In this document: one piece after another, positions 34,992-45,900 of the stretch
Numbering within the stretch: position 1 is the stretch's first letter
Layout of the letters: every line of letters begins with the position of its first letter
NCBI GenBank assembly: GCA_016718035.1
Contig: JADKEK010000004.1
Coordinates: forward strand, 310,001 to 374,000
Direction: 5' to 3'
DNA length: 64,000 nt
Source of the DNA: Bacteroidota bacterium
GTDB lineage: Bacteria > Bacteroidota > Bacteroidia > Chitinophagales > BACL12
Translations under genes and position numbers: made by a program
The notes under the pieces: model-generated
Seen by the model: only the letters and a program-made list of their open reading frames with translations
What the model was told of the DNA's origin: nothing
The model's database searches: none

Positions 34992-35360
34992 ATGAAAGAA
35001 CTTACCAAAGCAGAAGAGCAGGTAATGCAAATACTATGGGACCTGGAACGAGCCTTTGTAAAAGATGTAATTGAACAACTGCCTGAGCCTAAGCCTGCTT
35101 ACACCACTGTTTCTACAATAATCAGGATACTGGAACAAAAAGAATTTGTTGGCTATAAAGCCTATGGTAAAACACATGAGTATTTTCCATTAGTATCGAA
35201 AGATGTCTATAAAAAATTTATCACTAAAGGTTTATTAAAGGATTATTTCAGTGGGTCACTCAAAAACCTGGTCTCCCATTTTGCTGAAAAGGAAAAAATT
35301 GATGTGAAAGAATTAGATGAGATATTAAAAATTATTGAACAAACTAAAAAGAAAAAATAA
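34992..35360 (+). CDS. BlaI/MecI/CopY-family repressor
   Basis: 122 residues. The winged-helix DNA-binding domain (LTKAEEQVMQILWDLERAFVKDVIEQLPEPKPAYTTVSTIIRILEQKEFVGYKAYGKTHEYFPLV, 4-75) is followed by the dimerisation region (KGLLKDYFSGSLKNLVSHFAEKEKI, about 85-110), as in BlaI and MecI. In that system the repressor is inactivated after the membrane metallopeptidase senses a signal. Its partner gene begins 4 nt downstream. An operator dyad overlaps its own promoter. No beta-lactamase gene is adjacent, so the signal may be a cell-wall stress other than a beta-lactam. Confidence 0.92.
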   Translation: MKELTKAEEQVMQILWDLERAFVKDVIEQLPEPKPAYTTVSTIIRILEQKEFVGYKAYGKTHEYFPLVSKDVYKKFITKGLLKDYFSGSLKNLVSHFAEKEKIDVKELDEILKIIEQTKKKK

Positions 35361-35364
35361 GCTT

Positions 35365-36537
35365 ATGTTATACTTGATAAAATTGAATATTACGCTTATT
35401 GCCTGCTACCTTTTATATAAAGGCGTGTTTCAACATGGAACTACATTGCAGGCCCGCCGGGTTTTTCTGTTGTTTAGTTTAGTGTTTTCACTAATAATTC
35501 CTTTTGCAGCAACAATTCATTTCAGCGATAATATTGCAGCAGTTGCTACGGTTTTATCTACTGTAAATATTCAGAGTAATACACTTGTAGAAAATGTTTC
35601 GGCAACAGGCAATTATTCGCAGTATATTACAGGAGCTTATATTGGCATAGTAATTTTTATGTTTTTATCGGCTGTTTTCAAAGTATGGTCATTGTTTCGA
35701 ATTATACGCCAATCAGCTGTCGAAAAAAACGGGCAATATAAATTAATCAGTAACAGTACTATTAGTGCACCTGCATCATTCTTTAATTATATATTCATGC
35801 CTGAAAATTTAGATGCCAAATCGTATTCACTCATTTTAATTCACGAACGTTTGCATGTAAAACAATGGCATAGTGTGGATGTACTTTTCACAGAAATACT
35901 CAAGTGGGTTTGCTGGTTTAATCCGGTGGCGTATTTGTTCCAAAAAGAAATACGATTTGTGCATGAATGTATAGCCGACAAAGCTGCAGGCGAAACTCAA
36001 CAAGTTACTTATCAGCAATTATTGGTGCAGTTTCATTTATCTGCATCTGTAAATACATTAACTAATCATTTTAATCAAACAACTAATTTAAAAAGGAGGA
36101 TCACAATGTTTAATCAACAATTTTCAATTACCAACAACGCTATTAAATTAGCTTTAGTGTTACCATTTTTTGTTTGTATAGGTATTTTACAATCAGGTGC
36201 ACAAACTTCAGAAAAAAGTAAAACCACAACTGAAGAAGGGATTACTAATCCAGAATTTCCGGGAGGCATTAATGAATTAATGAGTTACCTGGCAAGTAAT
36301 ATTGTATATCCTGAAGCTGCAAAAACAGCGAATATTCAGGGCACCAGTATTATAGAATTTACAGTTGCTAAAAACGGTAAAGTAAAAGATGTACATGTGA
36401 AAAAAAGTGCCAATCCTGAATTGGATGCGGAAGCTGTACGTGTAGTTTCGTCAATGCCAAATTGGATACCGGGTGAAAAGGAAGGTAAAAAAACCGATGT
36501 GGTACAAATATTGCCAATTCGTTTTGCACTTAATTAA
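35365..36537 (+). CDS. M56 (BlaR1-type) membrane metallopeptidase with TonB C-terminal domain
   Basis: 390 residues from the ATG at 35365. A longer frame to 35335 overlaps the repressor gene and is less likely. Several membrane helices (5-20, 35-50, 90-110) surround an HExxH zinc motif HERLH (160-164) with a downstream Glu ligand in HECIADK (Glu201). The C-terminal ~95 residues form a TonB-type domain (FPGGINELMSYLASNIVYPEAAKTANIQGTSIIEFTVAKNGKVKDVHV), a fusion common in Bacteroidota BlaR-like proteins. It probably senses an envelope signal and clips the repressor encoded upstream. Terminated by a bidirectional palindrome. Confidence 0.88.
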   Translation: MLYLIKLNITLIACYLLYKGVFQHGTTLQARRVFLLFSLVFSLIIPFAATIHFSDNIAAVATVLSTVNIQSNTLVENVSATGNYSQYITGAYIGIVIFMFLSAVFKVWSLFRIIRQSAVEKNGQYKLISNSTISAPASFFNYIFMPENLDAKSYSLILIHERLHVKQWHSVDVLFTEILKWVCWFNPVAYLFQKEIRFVHECIADKAAGETQQVTYQQLLVQFHLSASVNTLTNHFNQTTNLKRRITMFNQQFSITNNAIKLALVLPFFVCIGILQSGAQTSEKSKTTTEEGITNPEFPGGINELMSYLASNIVYPEAAKTANIQGTSIIEFTVAKNGKVKDVHVKKSANPELDAEAVRVVSSMPNWIPGEKEGKKTDVVQILPIRFALN

Positions 36538-36555
36538 CAGTAAATTATAATCATT

Positions 36556-36583
36556 AAAAAACCCCGCAATTGCGGGGTTTTTA
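36556..36583. terminator. Bidirectional terminator (near-perfect palindrome)
   Basis: AAAAACCCCGCA pairs with TGCGGGGTTTTT between the peptidase gene and the convergent PKD gene. Confidence 0.92.
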
Positions 36584-36593
36584 TTTTGCTTGA

Positions 36594-39500
36594 TTAATCC
36601 TTAAAGAATTTCCCTAAATAAATGTTGTCGTGTATCGTTAATCGAATAATGTAATTTGCAGAAGGCAAATCTGCTACATTTAATTGAATATTTGTACTGC
36701 TTTTGAAAATAATTTTTTCATCAATATGTAGTTCTTGGCCTGCGATATTCAGCAACGAAATCTGCATACGTTCATCGTAAGCGGGTAAGTCCACAGCAAT
36801 TATATTACTTGCAGGGTTTGGATAAATATTTACAGCCAAATTGGTAGTATTGTTAATACCGGTAGCAATATCAATTTGTTTACAAACTTGTTCGCTTCCG
36901 ATATCGTTTGTAGCAGTTAAACAAACAGTATAAATATCTAAAATGGCATAAGTATGCACAGGGTTTTGTAAACCTGAAATTGCGCCATCACCAAAATCCC
37001 ACAACCAATCGGTTGGGTCATTAATTGATAAATCGTTAAATACAACTGTAAGTCCAATAATCGTATCTACTTCAAAATCTACAACAGGTGCAGATGCGCC
37101 GTTATCGATAACTACATTCTGACAATCTTCATCCACTCCACCCGGATTAGATACGGTTAAACAAACTGAATAAGTGCCATTTTCTACAAAATCGTGCACA
37201 GGATTTTCGAGTGAACTAAAATCGCCGTCACCAAAATCCCAGAACCATGAAGTAGGTGAATTGGTACTTAAATCATTAAATGTAACAACAGGGTCGCCGG
37301 TATAATTAAATGTTGCAACCGGAGCAAGGTAACCATCAATAATTACCACTTTACATTCAGTAGCAGATCCTGTTAAGTTGGTTGCTGTTAAACAAACATC
37401 ATAACTACCATTTGTAGGAAATGTATGTATCGGATTTTGTAATGCAGATGTAAATCCATCATCAAAATCCCAAGCCCATTCAATTGGTGAATTGGTACTT
37501 AAATCGGTGAATGTTGTTGTTGGGTCCCCGGTAAAGGAAAAGTCAACAACAGGCACTACATAATAATCGATAGTTACATCCTGACAAGTGGTATTTGAAC
37601 CAACGCCATTGGTTGCAGTTAAACAAACATTATAAACGCCGTTGGCTGCATAAGTATGTGTTGGATTTTGTAATGTAGAAGTAAATCCATCATCAAAATT
37701 CCATGCCCATGAAGTTGGTCCGCCAATTGATAAATCGGTGAATGTTACAGTTGGATCGCCGCTATAAATAAAATATGCTGTAGGTGATAAATAACTATCT
37801 ATAATAATATCTTCACAATGTGTATCAGAGCCGGCTACATTTGAAACAGTTAAACAAACATTATATGTTCCATTAACAGCAAATGTATGCACAGGGTCTG
37901 ATTCAGTGGATGTAAATCCATCATCAAAATCCCAAAAATAACTTGTCGGGTCACCACTGCTTAAATCAATAAATGCAACTTCCGGGTCACCAATTGAAGT
38001 AAAGTCTGCAACAGGTTCATTAAATGCAACAATTGTTTCGCAAACTGTTGCTTCTCCATAAACATTATATGCAGTTAAACACACTTCATATTCACCGGGA
38101 ACATAAGTATGTGTTGGATTCTTTAATGTAGATGTTCCGCCATCACCAAATGTCCAATAATAGGTTTCAGCATCAACCGATAAGTTGGTAAATGTGGCAT
38201 TAAATGAACCACCGAAAGGAACTAATACATAACTAAAATCAACGGTAGGATTATATGGGTCGAAACGTTCAGGGGGCCAAGCGGCATATAAAATATTACT
38301 TGTAATAATTGCATCAGCAGGAACGTCGACAGCAGTTCCGGGTTCTGCATCTTCCTGCCAAGTTACATGCACAGCACCATCTACAACTCGCGGATAAGCG
38401 CTTGGATAGGCGTTTTCTTTGGTAAGATGTGTGGTGTAAGTTAAATTAACCGGACTTGTCCAAGTGTCTCCGTCATCTTCGGTATACATGCCAAAAACAT
38501 CGTAACGAGTTTGGTTACCAAGTGAAATTTGATATTCCACCGGGCTCATATACATTAAAAATACTTTATCTGTAACTGGGTCCCAAGCTGCGGTTGGAAA
38601 TGAAGTAACACCTTCACCACCATAAGCAGTAAAATCTGTTCCTATACCACCGTAAGGATTATTTAAACCGTCTGCATTATTCCAATCAATAAATGCATCT
38701 AAAACTATTGCTGATGCCATACCGGTTTTCCAGTACCAAATGCCATCGGTTTTTGGGATGTAATAATAACCTGCCGCAGTAGTTGGATCATATACACGAA
38801 TGCGACCACTAAATACATGTACAGTTCCATCATCTTCAATAATCATTTCTAGTTTTCCATCACTGGAAGCAATAGTATCTTTATCTCCATCACCATCAAA
38901 ATCAGTGGTTTCACCAGCAGCACCATCAAAATTATCGATAGGAAAATTTACTAATACCTGACTTGTCCAAGTACCGATATCACCTTTTGAATCGGAATGC
39001 ATTAAAATCATATCACAAAAATTAGCGCCGTATAAAACATATACGTCGTTACCTTTTGCAACAACCTGATAACATGCCGAAGCAATAAAATCGATACCAT
39101 AAGCTTCTTCCGCATATGGCAATGCATATTCTGCAACAGCCCAAGTTTCGCCACCGTCGTCGGAGCGATTAAACATGAGTGATTCTTGTGTTGTTTTTTT
39201 AGCAGCAACTACATAAATATCATCAGAACCTGCCGGGCAATAAGAAACCGGGTAATAGCCGTCAATATCTTCTGAACCGGCAGTTGCTGTCCAGTCTGTG
39301 GCACCTGCGCTGCTGTTTTTATGTACCATAACAGTCGATGCCTCATCAGTTACAACAACTTCATGGTCGAGCACACGCAATAAATCGCCATCGTATGATT
39401 TTTTGCTTTCTGCCCGATTAGCAGGAAAAGCACCCCAAGAGGCGCCATTAAAATGATTAACAAACATACCACGGTCGTTAAACGTGGCAGCAAATCCATC

Positions 39501-39668
39501 AGAACCTAACCAGCCGGCAGTTATTTTACCATCGGTGTAAGCAACAATCCTGTTATGATTGCCGCTGTAGGTCTGAAAATCGTATGTGGTGTTCCCGATA
39601 ACAACGGGTTGTGCCTGGGAGAGTATGGGAATGGATAAAAAACATAAGGCTGTAAATACTCTTTTCAT
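36594..39668 (-). CDS. Giant secreted Asp-box/PKD-repeat protein with T9SS sorting domain (type A)
   Basis: 1024 residues from the ATG at 39668, which begins a signal peptide (MKRVFTALCFLSIPILSQAQ). The frame opens earlier at 39725 but that extension lacks signal features. The first ~480 residues form a BNR/sialidase-like beta-propeller with Asp-box motifs (SDDGGETWAV, TEDDGDTWTS). Six PKD domains follow (about 485-950), each with a W-x-FGDG/FDDG core, the typical extracellular spacer. The end is a T9SS domain (from about 945, VNIYPNPASNIIAV). No catalytic sialidase Arg triad was verified, so it may bind rather than cut glycans. Paralog of the gene at 50936-54028. Confidence 0.85.
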   Translation of the reverse strand: MKRVFTALCFLSIPILSQAQPVVIGNTTYDFQTYSGNHNRIVAYTDGKITAGWLGSDGFAATFNDRGMFVNHFNGASWGAFPANRAESKKSYDGDLLRVLDHEVVVTDEASTVMVHKNSSAGATDWTATAGSEDIDGYYPVSYCPAGSDDIYVVAAKKTTQESLMFNRSDDGGETWAVAEYALPYAEEAYGIDFIASACYQVVAKGNDVYVLYGANFCDMILMHSDSKGDIGTWTSQVLVNFPIDNFDGAAGETTDFDGDGDKDTIASSDGKLEMIIEDDGTVHVFSGRIRVYDPTTAAGYYYIPKTDGIWYWKTGMASAIVLDAFIDWNNADGLNNPYGGIGTDFTAYGGEGVTSFPTAAWDPVTDKVFLMYMSPVEYQISLGNQTRYDVFGMYTEDDGDTWTSPVNLTYTTHLTKENAYPSAYPRVVDGAVHVTWQEDAEPGTAVDVPADAIITSNILYAAWPPERFDPYNPTVDFSYVLVPFGGSFNATFTNLSVDAETYYWTFGDGGTSTLKNPTHTYVPGEYEVCLTAYNVYGEATVCETIVAFNEPVADFTSIGDPEVAFIDLSSGDPTSYFWDFDDGFTSTESDPVHTFAVNGTYNVCLTVSNVAGSDTHCEDIIIDSYLSPTAYFIYSGDPTVTFTDLSIGGPTSWAWNFDDGFTSTLQNPTHTYAANGVYNVCLTATNGVGSNTTCQDVTIDYYVVPVVDFSFTGDPTTTFTDLSTNSPIEWAWDFDDGFTSALQNPIHTFPTNGSYDVCLTATNLTGSATECKVVIIDGYLAPVATFNYTGDPVVTFNDLSTNSPTSWFWDFGDGDFSSLENPVHDFVENGTYSVCLTVSNPGGVDEDCQNVVIDNGASAPVVDFEVDTIIGLTVVFNDLSINDPTDWLWDFGDGAISGLQNPVHTYAILDIYTVCLTATNDIGSEQVCKQIDIATGINNTTNLAVNIYPNPASNIIAVDLPAYDERMQISLLNIAGQELHIDEKIIFKSSTNIQLNVADLPSANYIIRLTIHDNIYLGKFFKD

Positions 39669-39794
39669 ATGATCACATTTATTAAACAATGAACAATAGG
39701 TAATAGGCATTATAATATTAGCCATTTACCCAATTAAGTGCAAAGCTTATTGTAATTACAATGAAATAGTCGATGTCACAAATTCCAATAAAAT

Positions 39795-39822
39795 AAAAAA
39801 GCGGGTAATTACCCGCTTTTTT
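39795..39822. terminator. Perfect-palindrome terminator
   Basis: AAAAAAGCGGGTAA pairs exactly with TTACCCGCTTTTTT, 16 nt beyond the stop of the type B gene at 39838. Confidence 0.9.
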
Positions 39823-39837
39823 ATGAAAAAAATCAAT

Positions 39838-42642
39838 TTATAGCTTTATAAACCTGCCGATAAACAATTTATTACTTGATGTTATGTTAACGGTATAGGA
39901 ACCTGCAGGTAAAGTTGAAGTATTAATTGTCAGCGTTCCATTGTTAGTTGAAATAATACCTTCAGTATTTAATTTTTGTCCAATTGCATTTACAATTGTT
40001 AATGTTTCATAACTACCACCAGTCAATTCGCCTGTCACTACTGTATAAGTTTCAGCCGGGTTTGGATACAAGGTGAGGTTGGTAATTTCACTTTGAACAA
40101 CTCCGCTTGTAAGGTCAATAACCTTGCATGAAGTATTACTTCCAAAAGGATTAGAAGCTGTCAAACAAACATTGTAAATATCAACAACTGCATAGGTATG
40201 AGTAGGATTTTGAAGTCCTGAAATATCACCATCTGCAAATACCCAATACCAATCCTCGGGGTCGTTAGTAGATAAGTCGGTAAATATTGCTGTCAGGCCG
40301 GTTACAGCGAAATCGAAATCTGTTACAGGTGCTGAACCATTTGCTGCAATTACCACATTTTGGCAATAAGTATCAGAACCACCTGCACCTGTTACCGATA
40401 AACAAACATTATAAGTGCCGTTTAATTCGTAAGTGTGAACAGGATTTATTTCTGTACTTACATCACCATCGTCAAAATTCCATAACCATGTTAATGGGTC
40501 GTTGGTAGACAAGTCAGTAAATGAAACAATTGGGTCGCCTGTGAATGTAAAGTTAGCTTCAGGTGCTAAATAAGCATCAATAACAATTGTTTTACATTCG
40601 CTATCTGCACCTGCAACGTTACCTGAAGTTAAACACACATTATAGGTTCCGTTTTCGGTATAAACATGAACAGGATTTTGAAGGGTTGATGTTCCACCAT
40701 CTCCAAAAGTCCAATCCCAGTAAGTTGGGACGTTTGTGCTTAAGTCCGTAAAGTTAACAACCGGTTCATCCGAATAAGTGAAATCGGTTACCGGAGTAAC
40801 AGGGTATCCTGAAATATTAATAGTATTACAATCGGTGCTTGAGCCTAAAGCATTTGTAGCTGTAAGGCAAACGAAAAATGAACCGTTAGTAGCGTAGGTA
40901 TGCACCGGGTCTTGTAATGTTGAAGTAAAACCATCTCCAAAATTCCAGTTCCACGATGTAGGGTCGTTGAGTGATAAGTCTGTAAATGTTACTGTTGGGT
41001 CACCTGTATAACTGAAATCAGCTACAGGTGGCTCATATGTATCTATTAATACATTTTCGCAATGCGTATCGGAACCTATACCATTTGTTACGGTTAAACA
41101 TACGTTAAATGTGCCGTTGGTGGTGTATAAATGGCTTGGGTTTTCCAGAACAGATGTTCCGCCATCGCCGAAGTTCCAGTTCCAAGAGGTAGGGTCTCCG
41201 GTTGACAAATCTGTAAAAATTACCGTTGGGTCACCTGTATAAGAGAAGTCTGCAAAAGGAGGAACAGCTTCAACGATATTAATCGTATAGTCTTCAGTTT
41301 CACCATAACCATATTCTATACATGGGTCTATACCAATTATGTTCCATGCTTCGCGAACCCGCATTCTGGTAATACCAGGTGTTGCATCAACCGGTACAGT
41401 AAAGTTGATTAATCCTGTTCCCATTGCACCTAATCCGGTTACTTCACCAAGTTTTTCTGTAGGGGCGAAAACGCCATCCTGATTATAATCTATCCAGGCG
41501 CCAAATCCATTGTCAGTTGCAAAGGTTCCTACTTTTGCAGAAAGCGTGTTTACGGTTCCGGTTGTTAAATCGGTTGATAATGGACTATAAAAATAAAAAT
41601 ATGGGTTTGGTAATGCTCCGGTAGTATTATTAATTGAACCTAAATGCACATTGCTCAAAAAGTCGCCTTCCGTAGTTCCATTTATATAAGTTGGAATACA
41701 AAGACATTCTTCAGCTGCATTCATCCCAACAAACACAGAACCTGAGTTGGAGTTGTCTCCGCTCAGCGTACACGTTACAGTGCAACGATAGTAAGATGCT
41801 TCAATTTGGGTTGCTTCATATGAAGCCGCAGTAGCTCCGGGAATAACTGTCCAAGTAGCACCATCAGGTGATGAAGACCATGCATAGGTAATTCCGTATT
41901 CGGCAATCGGACTTATAGATACTATAAAAGGGTCGTAAGGGCAAACAGTAACTGCAGTTGATGTTGCGAAACCTATTATAGGAAGGTCGGCACAATCGGT
42001 AGCAGGAGTTGTTTCAAAAGTAACCTGCGGGCGATAATCGGCCCCACCCGGGTCAATTTCATAATATTCAACACCGGTATAACCACATGGGTCCGGTTCA
42101 ATATCGCTGTTAAATGTTCTGGATGCATTAAAACCTAATGGCCCAGTCCATGTACATCTTGCGTTTTTGGTGTATTCACCAAGGTTGGAGCCGCCACAAA
42201 TTTCAACTATGATATTTGAGGAACCATCCCAAAGGAAAGGCACATCCAAAGTAAAATTGTTCACCCCAAGTACCGGTGTATAGTCAGTAGGGCCCCATAC
42301 AGTTGAGGCGCCCGGTTGCCAGGTGATTGCCCCAAGGGACATTACTCCGGTTTGTAATAATTTAACGGTATATCCTTCGGTAACTCCTACAGAAGGTGGC
42401 AACACTTCCACATTCCAGCTTAGGTCTGTGATAAACCCTGCCGACATTCCTGCGGCAACCAATTCAGATGCGCGGTATAAAAACTGCATCCTTTGGGTTT
42501 TGTAATAGTCGCCAAAAGGGCTGGGATATGTTGTTGATGCGTTATTTCCATCATCAGTTCCAATTGTATACTGGGCAGATAAGGTCGTTGTGCATGCCAC
42601 TAATACAAATGTTAAAACGCTTAAAAGCAGTTTTTTTCTCAT
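39838..42642 (-). CDS. Secreted GEVED/PKD-repeat protein with T9SS sorting domain (type B)
   Basis: 934 residues. A signal peptide (1-23) ends in LSAQ. The N-terminal region of type B proteins opens TIGTDDGNNASTTYPSPFGDYYKTQRMQFLYRASEL. An Ig-like segment (YAWSSSPDGATWTVIPGA) follows, then a GEVED domain (GAWIDYNQDGVFAPTEKLGE ... MRVREAW ... YGETEDYTINI), five PKD domains (WNWNFGDG-type cores) and a T9SS tail (NLTLYPNPAETYTV). The protein is probably a cell-surface adhesin or matrix protein. The frameshifted gene 47689-50488 is its closest paralog in the window. A TAGTTTTG -7 box lies 44 nt upstream. Confidence 0.86.
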   Translation of the reverse strand: MRKKLLLSVLTFVLVACTTTLSAQYTIGTDDGNNASTTYPSPFGDYYKTQRMQFLYRASELVAAGMSAGFITDLSWNVEVLPPSVGVTEGYTVKLLQTGVMSLGAITWQPGASTVWGPTDYTPVLGVNNFTLDVPFLWDGSSNIIVEICGGSNLGEYTKNARCTWTGPLGFNASRTFNSDIEPDPCGYTGVEYYEIDPGGADYRPQVTFETTPATDCADLPIIGFATSTAVTVCPYDPFIVSISPIAEYGITYAWSSSPDGATWTVIPGATAASYEATQIEASYYRCTVTCTLSGDNSNSGSVFVGMNAAEECLCIPTYINGTTEGDFLSNVHLGSINNTTGALPNPYFYFYSPLSTDLTTGTVNTLSAKVGTFATDNGFGAWIDYNQDGVFAPTEKLGEVTGLGAMGTGLINFTVPVDATPGITRMRVREAWNIIGIDPCIEYGYGETEDYTINIVEAVPPFADFSYTGDPTVIFTDLSTGDPTSWNWNFGDGGTSVLENPSHLYTTNGTFNVCLTVTNGIGSDTHCENVLIDTYEPPVADFSYTGDPTVTFTDLSLNDPTSWNWNFGDGFTSTLQDPVHTYATNGSFFVCLTATNALGSSTDCNTINISGYPVTPVTDFTYSDEPVVNFTDLSTNVPTYWDWTFGDGGTSTLQNPVHVYTENGTYNVCLTSGNVAGADSECKTIVIDAYLAPEANFTFTGDPIVSFTDLSTNDPLTWLWNFDDGDVSTEINPVHTYELNGTYNVCLSVTGAGGSDTYCQNVVIAANGSAPVTDFDFAVTGLTAIFTDLSTNDPEDWYWVFADGDISGLQNPTHTYAVVDIYNVCLTASNPFGSNTSCKVIDLTSGVVQSEITNLTLYPNPAETYTVVTGELTGGSYETLTIVNAIGQKLNTEGIISTNNGTLTINTSTLPAGSYTVNITSSNKLFIGRFIKL

Positions 42643-42686
42643 GTGCGTGTTAGGTTTGAAATAAAAATTAAGCTGTTATCAGGGTT

Positions 42687-42694
42687 CAAAACTA
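42687..42694 (-). promoter_or_regulatory. -7 element (TAGTTTTG)
   Basis: On the minus strand, 44 nt before the start at 42642. It fits TAnnTTTG. No TTG partner at usual distance. Confidence 0.4.
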
Positions 42695-42855
42695 ATAATT
42701 TTTCAATTTGTATGTTAAGAACGTGTGGATTTTTCTTAAAACCGAGGCCAATAAAGGGTTTTATATTCGGATTTTGGCAAAAAATTGGACTTTTTTGTCG
42801 TCACAAATCATCTCTTATTGAAATAAAATAGGTGATTAATTAACATTTGTAAAGT

Positions 42856-42877
42856 AAAAACTTTGGCGAGTGCCAAA
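42856..42877 (-). terminator. Terminator of the 12-PKD gene
   Basis: TTTGGC-ACTC-GCCAAA hairpin on the minus strand followed by G and TTTTT, 45 nt downstream of the stop at 42923. A second small hairpin GCTTAT-TGAA-ATAAGC lies at 42885-42900. Confidence 0.6.
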
Positions 42878-42922
42878 CCCTTTGGCTTATTGAAATAAGC
42901 GCTATGTAATTTGTTGTTTAAC

Positions 42923-45900
42923 TTAAAGTTTGACAAAACGAACTGACTGAGTTTCGTTTTCATATTGAACCATTATGGTGTAAACACCGGCGGTTAATGT
43001 GGTTGTATTTACGTAGTAATTGTTATTAGATAAAGTTGTGTAATCAATTTTAATTTGTTGTCCCTCTGCATTTATTAAAGTAATTGCCTCCGGCGATGTC
43101 GGGAGTTCAAATTGTATAAAATGTGTGCTAGGGTTAGGGAATATTTGAATAGCAGATTTTAATCCATTATCAATTGATAAAAAATCGATGGTTTTACAAA
43201 CTGTATTTTCACCATAAGTATTTGAAGCAGTCAGGCATACATAATAGGTAGTTGCAGCAGCATAGGTATGCACCGGATTTTGAATAGCTGAAAAAGACCC
43301 ATCACCAAAATCCCAGAACCATGAAGTTGGCATACCTTCAGAATCATCAGTAAATAAAATGGTGTTTTTATCCGACGAGTAATTAAAATCTACGCTAGGA
43401 GCAACGCCATTAGTAATAATATTTATTTCAGTGCACCAGGTATTTGTTCCACCTGCTCCTGTTGCAGTTAAACATACATTGTAAGTACCGTTGCTAACAA
43501 AGTTGTGAATTGGATTTTGTTCGGTGGAATACGTGCCATCATCAAAACTCCAAAACCATGTATTTGGTGAATAAGTTGACAAGTCGGTAAATGTAACCAC
43601 GGGATCACCTGAATAAGCAAACTCTGCAGAAGGTGGCAAATAGGTGTCAACCACCACAACCTCACAATGGGTATCTGAGCCAACAATATTAGTAGCAGTT
43701 AAACACACATCGTAAGTGCCATTTGAACTATATTCATGTATTGGATTTTGTAACGTAGAAGTAAATCCATCGCCAAATTCCCAATACCACATGGAAGGTG
43801 AATTTAAACTTTCATCAATAAATTCAACAATTGGGTCGCCACTTGTGCTAAATGCTGCGGTCGGACTAATAGTGTAACCTTCAATAACAACATTTTGACA
43901 AATTACATCTGTTCCAATATCATTAGTTACAAATAAACAAACATTATAGATGTCATTTTCTGTAAATAAGTGCGTAGGATTTTGTTCGGTAGAAATTCCA
44001 CCATCACCAAAAATCCAATACCATGAATCAGGTTCATTTAATGAATTGTCTGTAAATGTAACAGATGGATCACCACTAAAAATAAAATCTGCAACAGGTG
44101 CTGTATAACTATCTATTATAATATCCTTACATATTGTATTTGAACCATGAATATTATGTGCGGTTAAACACACATTGTAGGTGTCGTTTTCTAAAAATAA
44201 ATGTGTAGGATTTTGTAACAATGAAAATGTTCCATCATCAAATTCCCAATACCAAGAAGTTGGCGTGCCTGAACTTGCGTCATAAAATTCAACTAATGGT
44301 TGATTAACATAAGTGAAATCCGCAACCGGTTCAGCATAATTAGTAATTGCAACAGTTTGGCAATTCACATTAAAACCGGCCGGATTTGATGCAGTTAAAC
44401 AAACATCATATTCACCATTTTCTAAAAAAGTAAATGTTGGATTGGCTAAAGTTGAAGTGCCTTCACCACCAAAATCCCAAAACCATTCAGTTGGATTATT
44501 GGTACTAATATCAGTAAATGAAACTGCAGGATCGCCGGAAAATTCAAATAATGCAACCGGTGTTTCGTAATTATTTACAATGTTAATTGTTGAACAAAAA
44601 GTATTTTCACCCGCCACATTTGATGCGGTTAAACACACATTAAATGAGCCATTGCTTGTAAAATTATGAACAGGGTTTTGTTCTGTAGAGAAATTACCAT
44701 CCCCAAAATTCCAATACCAATTGTCCGGAATGTTGGAACTTAAATCAGTAAATGTAACAATCGGGTCGCCGGAAAATTCAAAAGCAGCAGCCGGTGTTTC
44801 ATAATTATTTACAATATTAATTGTATTACAAAAAGTATTTTCACCTGCTACATTTGATGCGGTTAAACACACATTAAATGTGCCATTGCTTGTAAAATTA
44901 TGAACAGGGTTTTGTTCCGTAGAGAAATTATCATCACCAAAATTCCAGTACCAATTGTCCGGAATATTGGAACTTAAATCGGTAAATGTAACAATCGGGT
45001 CGCCGGTAAATTCGAAATTTGCAACAGGTGTTATCGTATTACCATTTATTGCAATAAAATCACAATAAGTATTTTCACCATTGATATTAGAAGCTGTTAA
45101 ACATACTTCATAATCGCCATTAGTTAAATAAGTATGTATTGGATTTTGTTCTGTAGAAAAATTGCCATCACCAAAATTCCAACTCCATGCTGATGGAGCG
45201 TTCACAGATAAATCTGAAAATGTAATAATAGGATCACCGGTAAAATCAAAGAGGGCAACAGGACTTGGATGGCCATCGATATTAACTTCCTGACAAACGG
45301 TATTGCTGCCAATTGGACCTTCTACAGTTAGGCAAACATTATAGATGCCATTATTTTCAAATAGATGTGTAGGATTTTGTTCCTCAGAAAAGTAGCCATC
45401 ATTAAAATCCCAATCCCAACTATTTATTTCACCGGTTGATAAATTATTAAACATTACTTCGGGATCACCGCTAAAATCAAATGCCGCAATTATTGGAATA
45501 TTATTTTCAATGGTGATATCCTGACAAAAAGTATTTTCAGAAAAATCATTCATAACGGTGAGGCATACTGAATAGATGTTATTCATTAAATAGGTATGCA
45601 CCGGATTAATTTCTTCAACAATAACACCATCGCCAAAATCCCAAATATAAGTAGTAGGCTCACCGGTTGATAAATCGGTAAATGAAACATCAGGGTCTCC
45701 GGTAAAACTAAAATTAGCTGTAACCGGAATATAACTATCAATTGTAATTTCCTTGCAAATGGTATTGCTGCTCACAACATTACTAGCAGTTAAACAAACA
45801 TTGTAGCTGCCGTTAGTTAAAAAGGTATGGGCAGGATTTTGTTCAGTAGCGGTAAATCCATCATTAAAATCCCATTCCCAATTGGTAATTAAACCTACAG

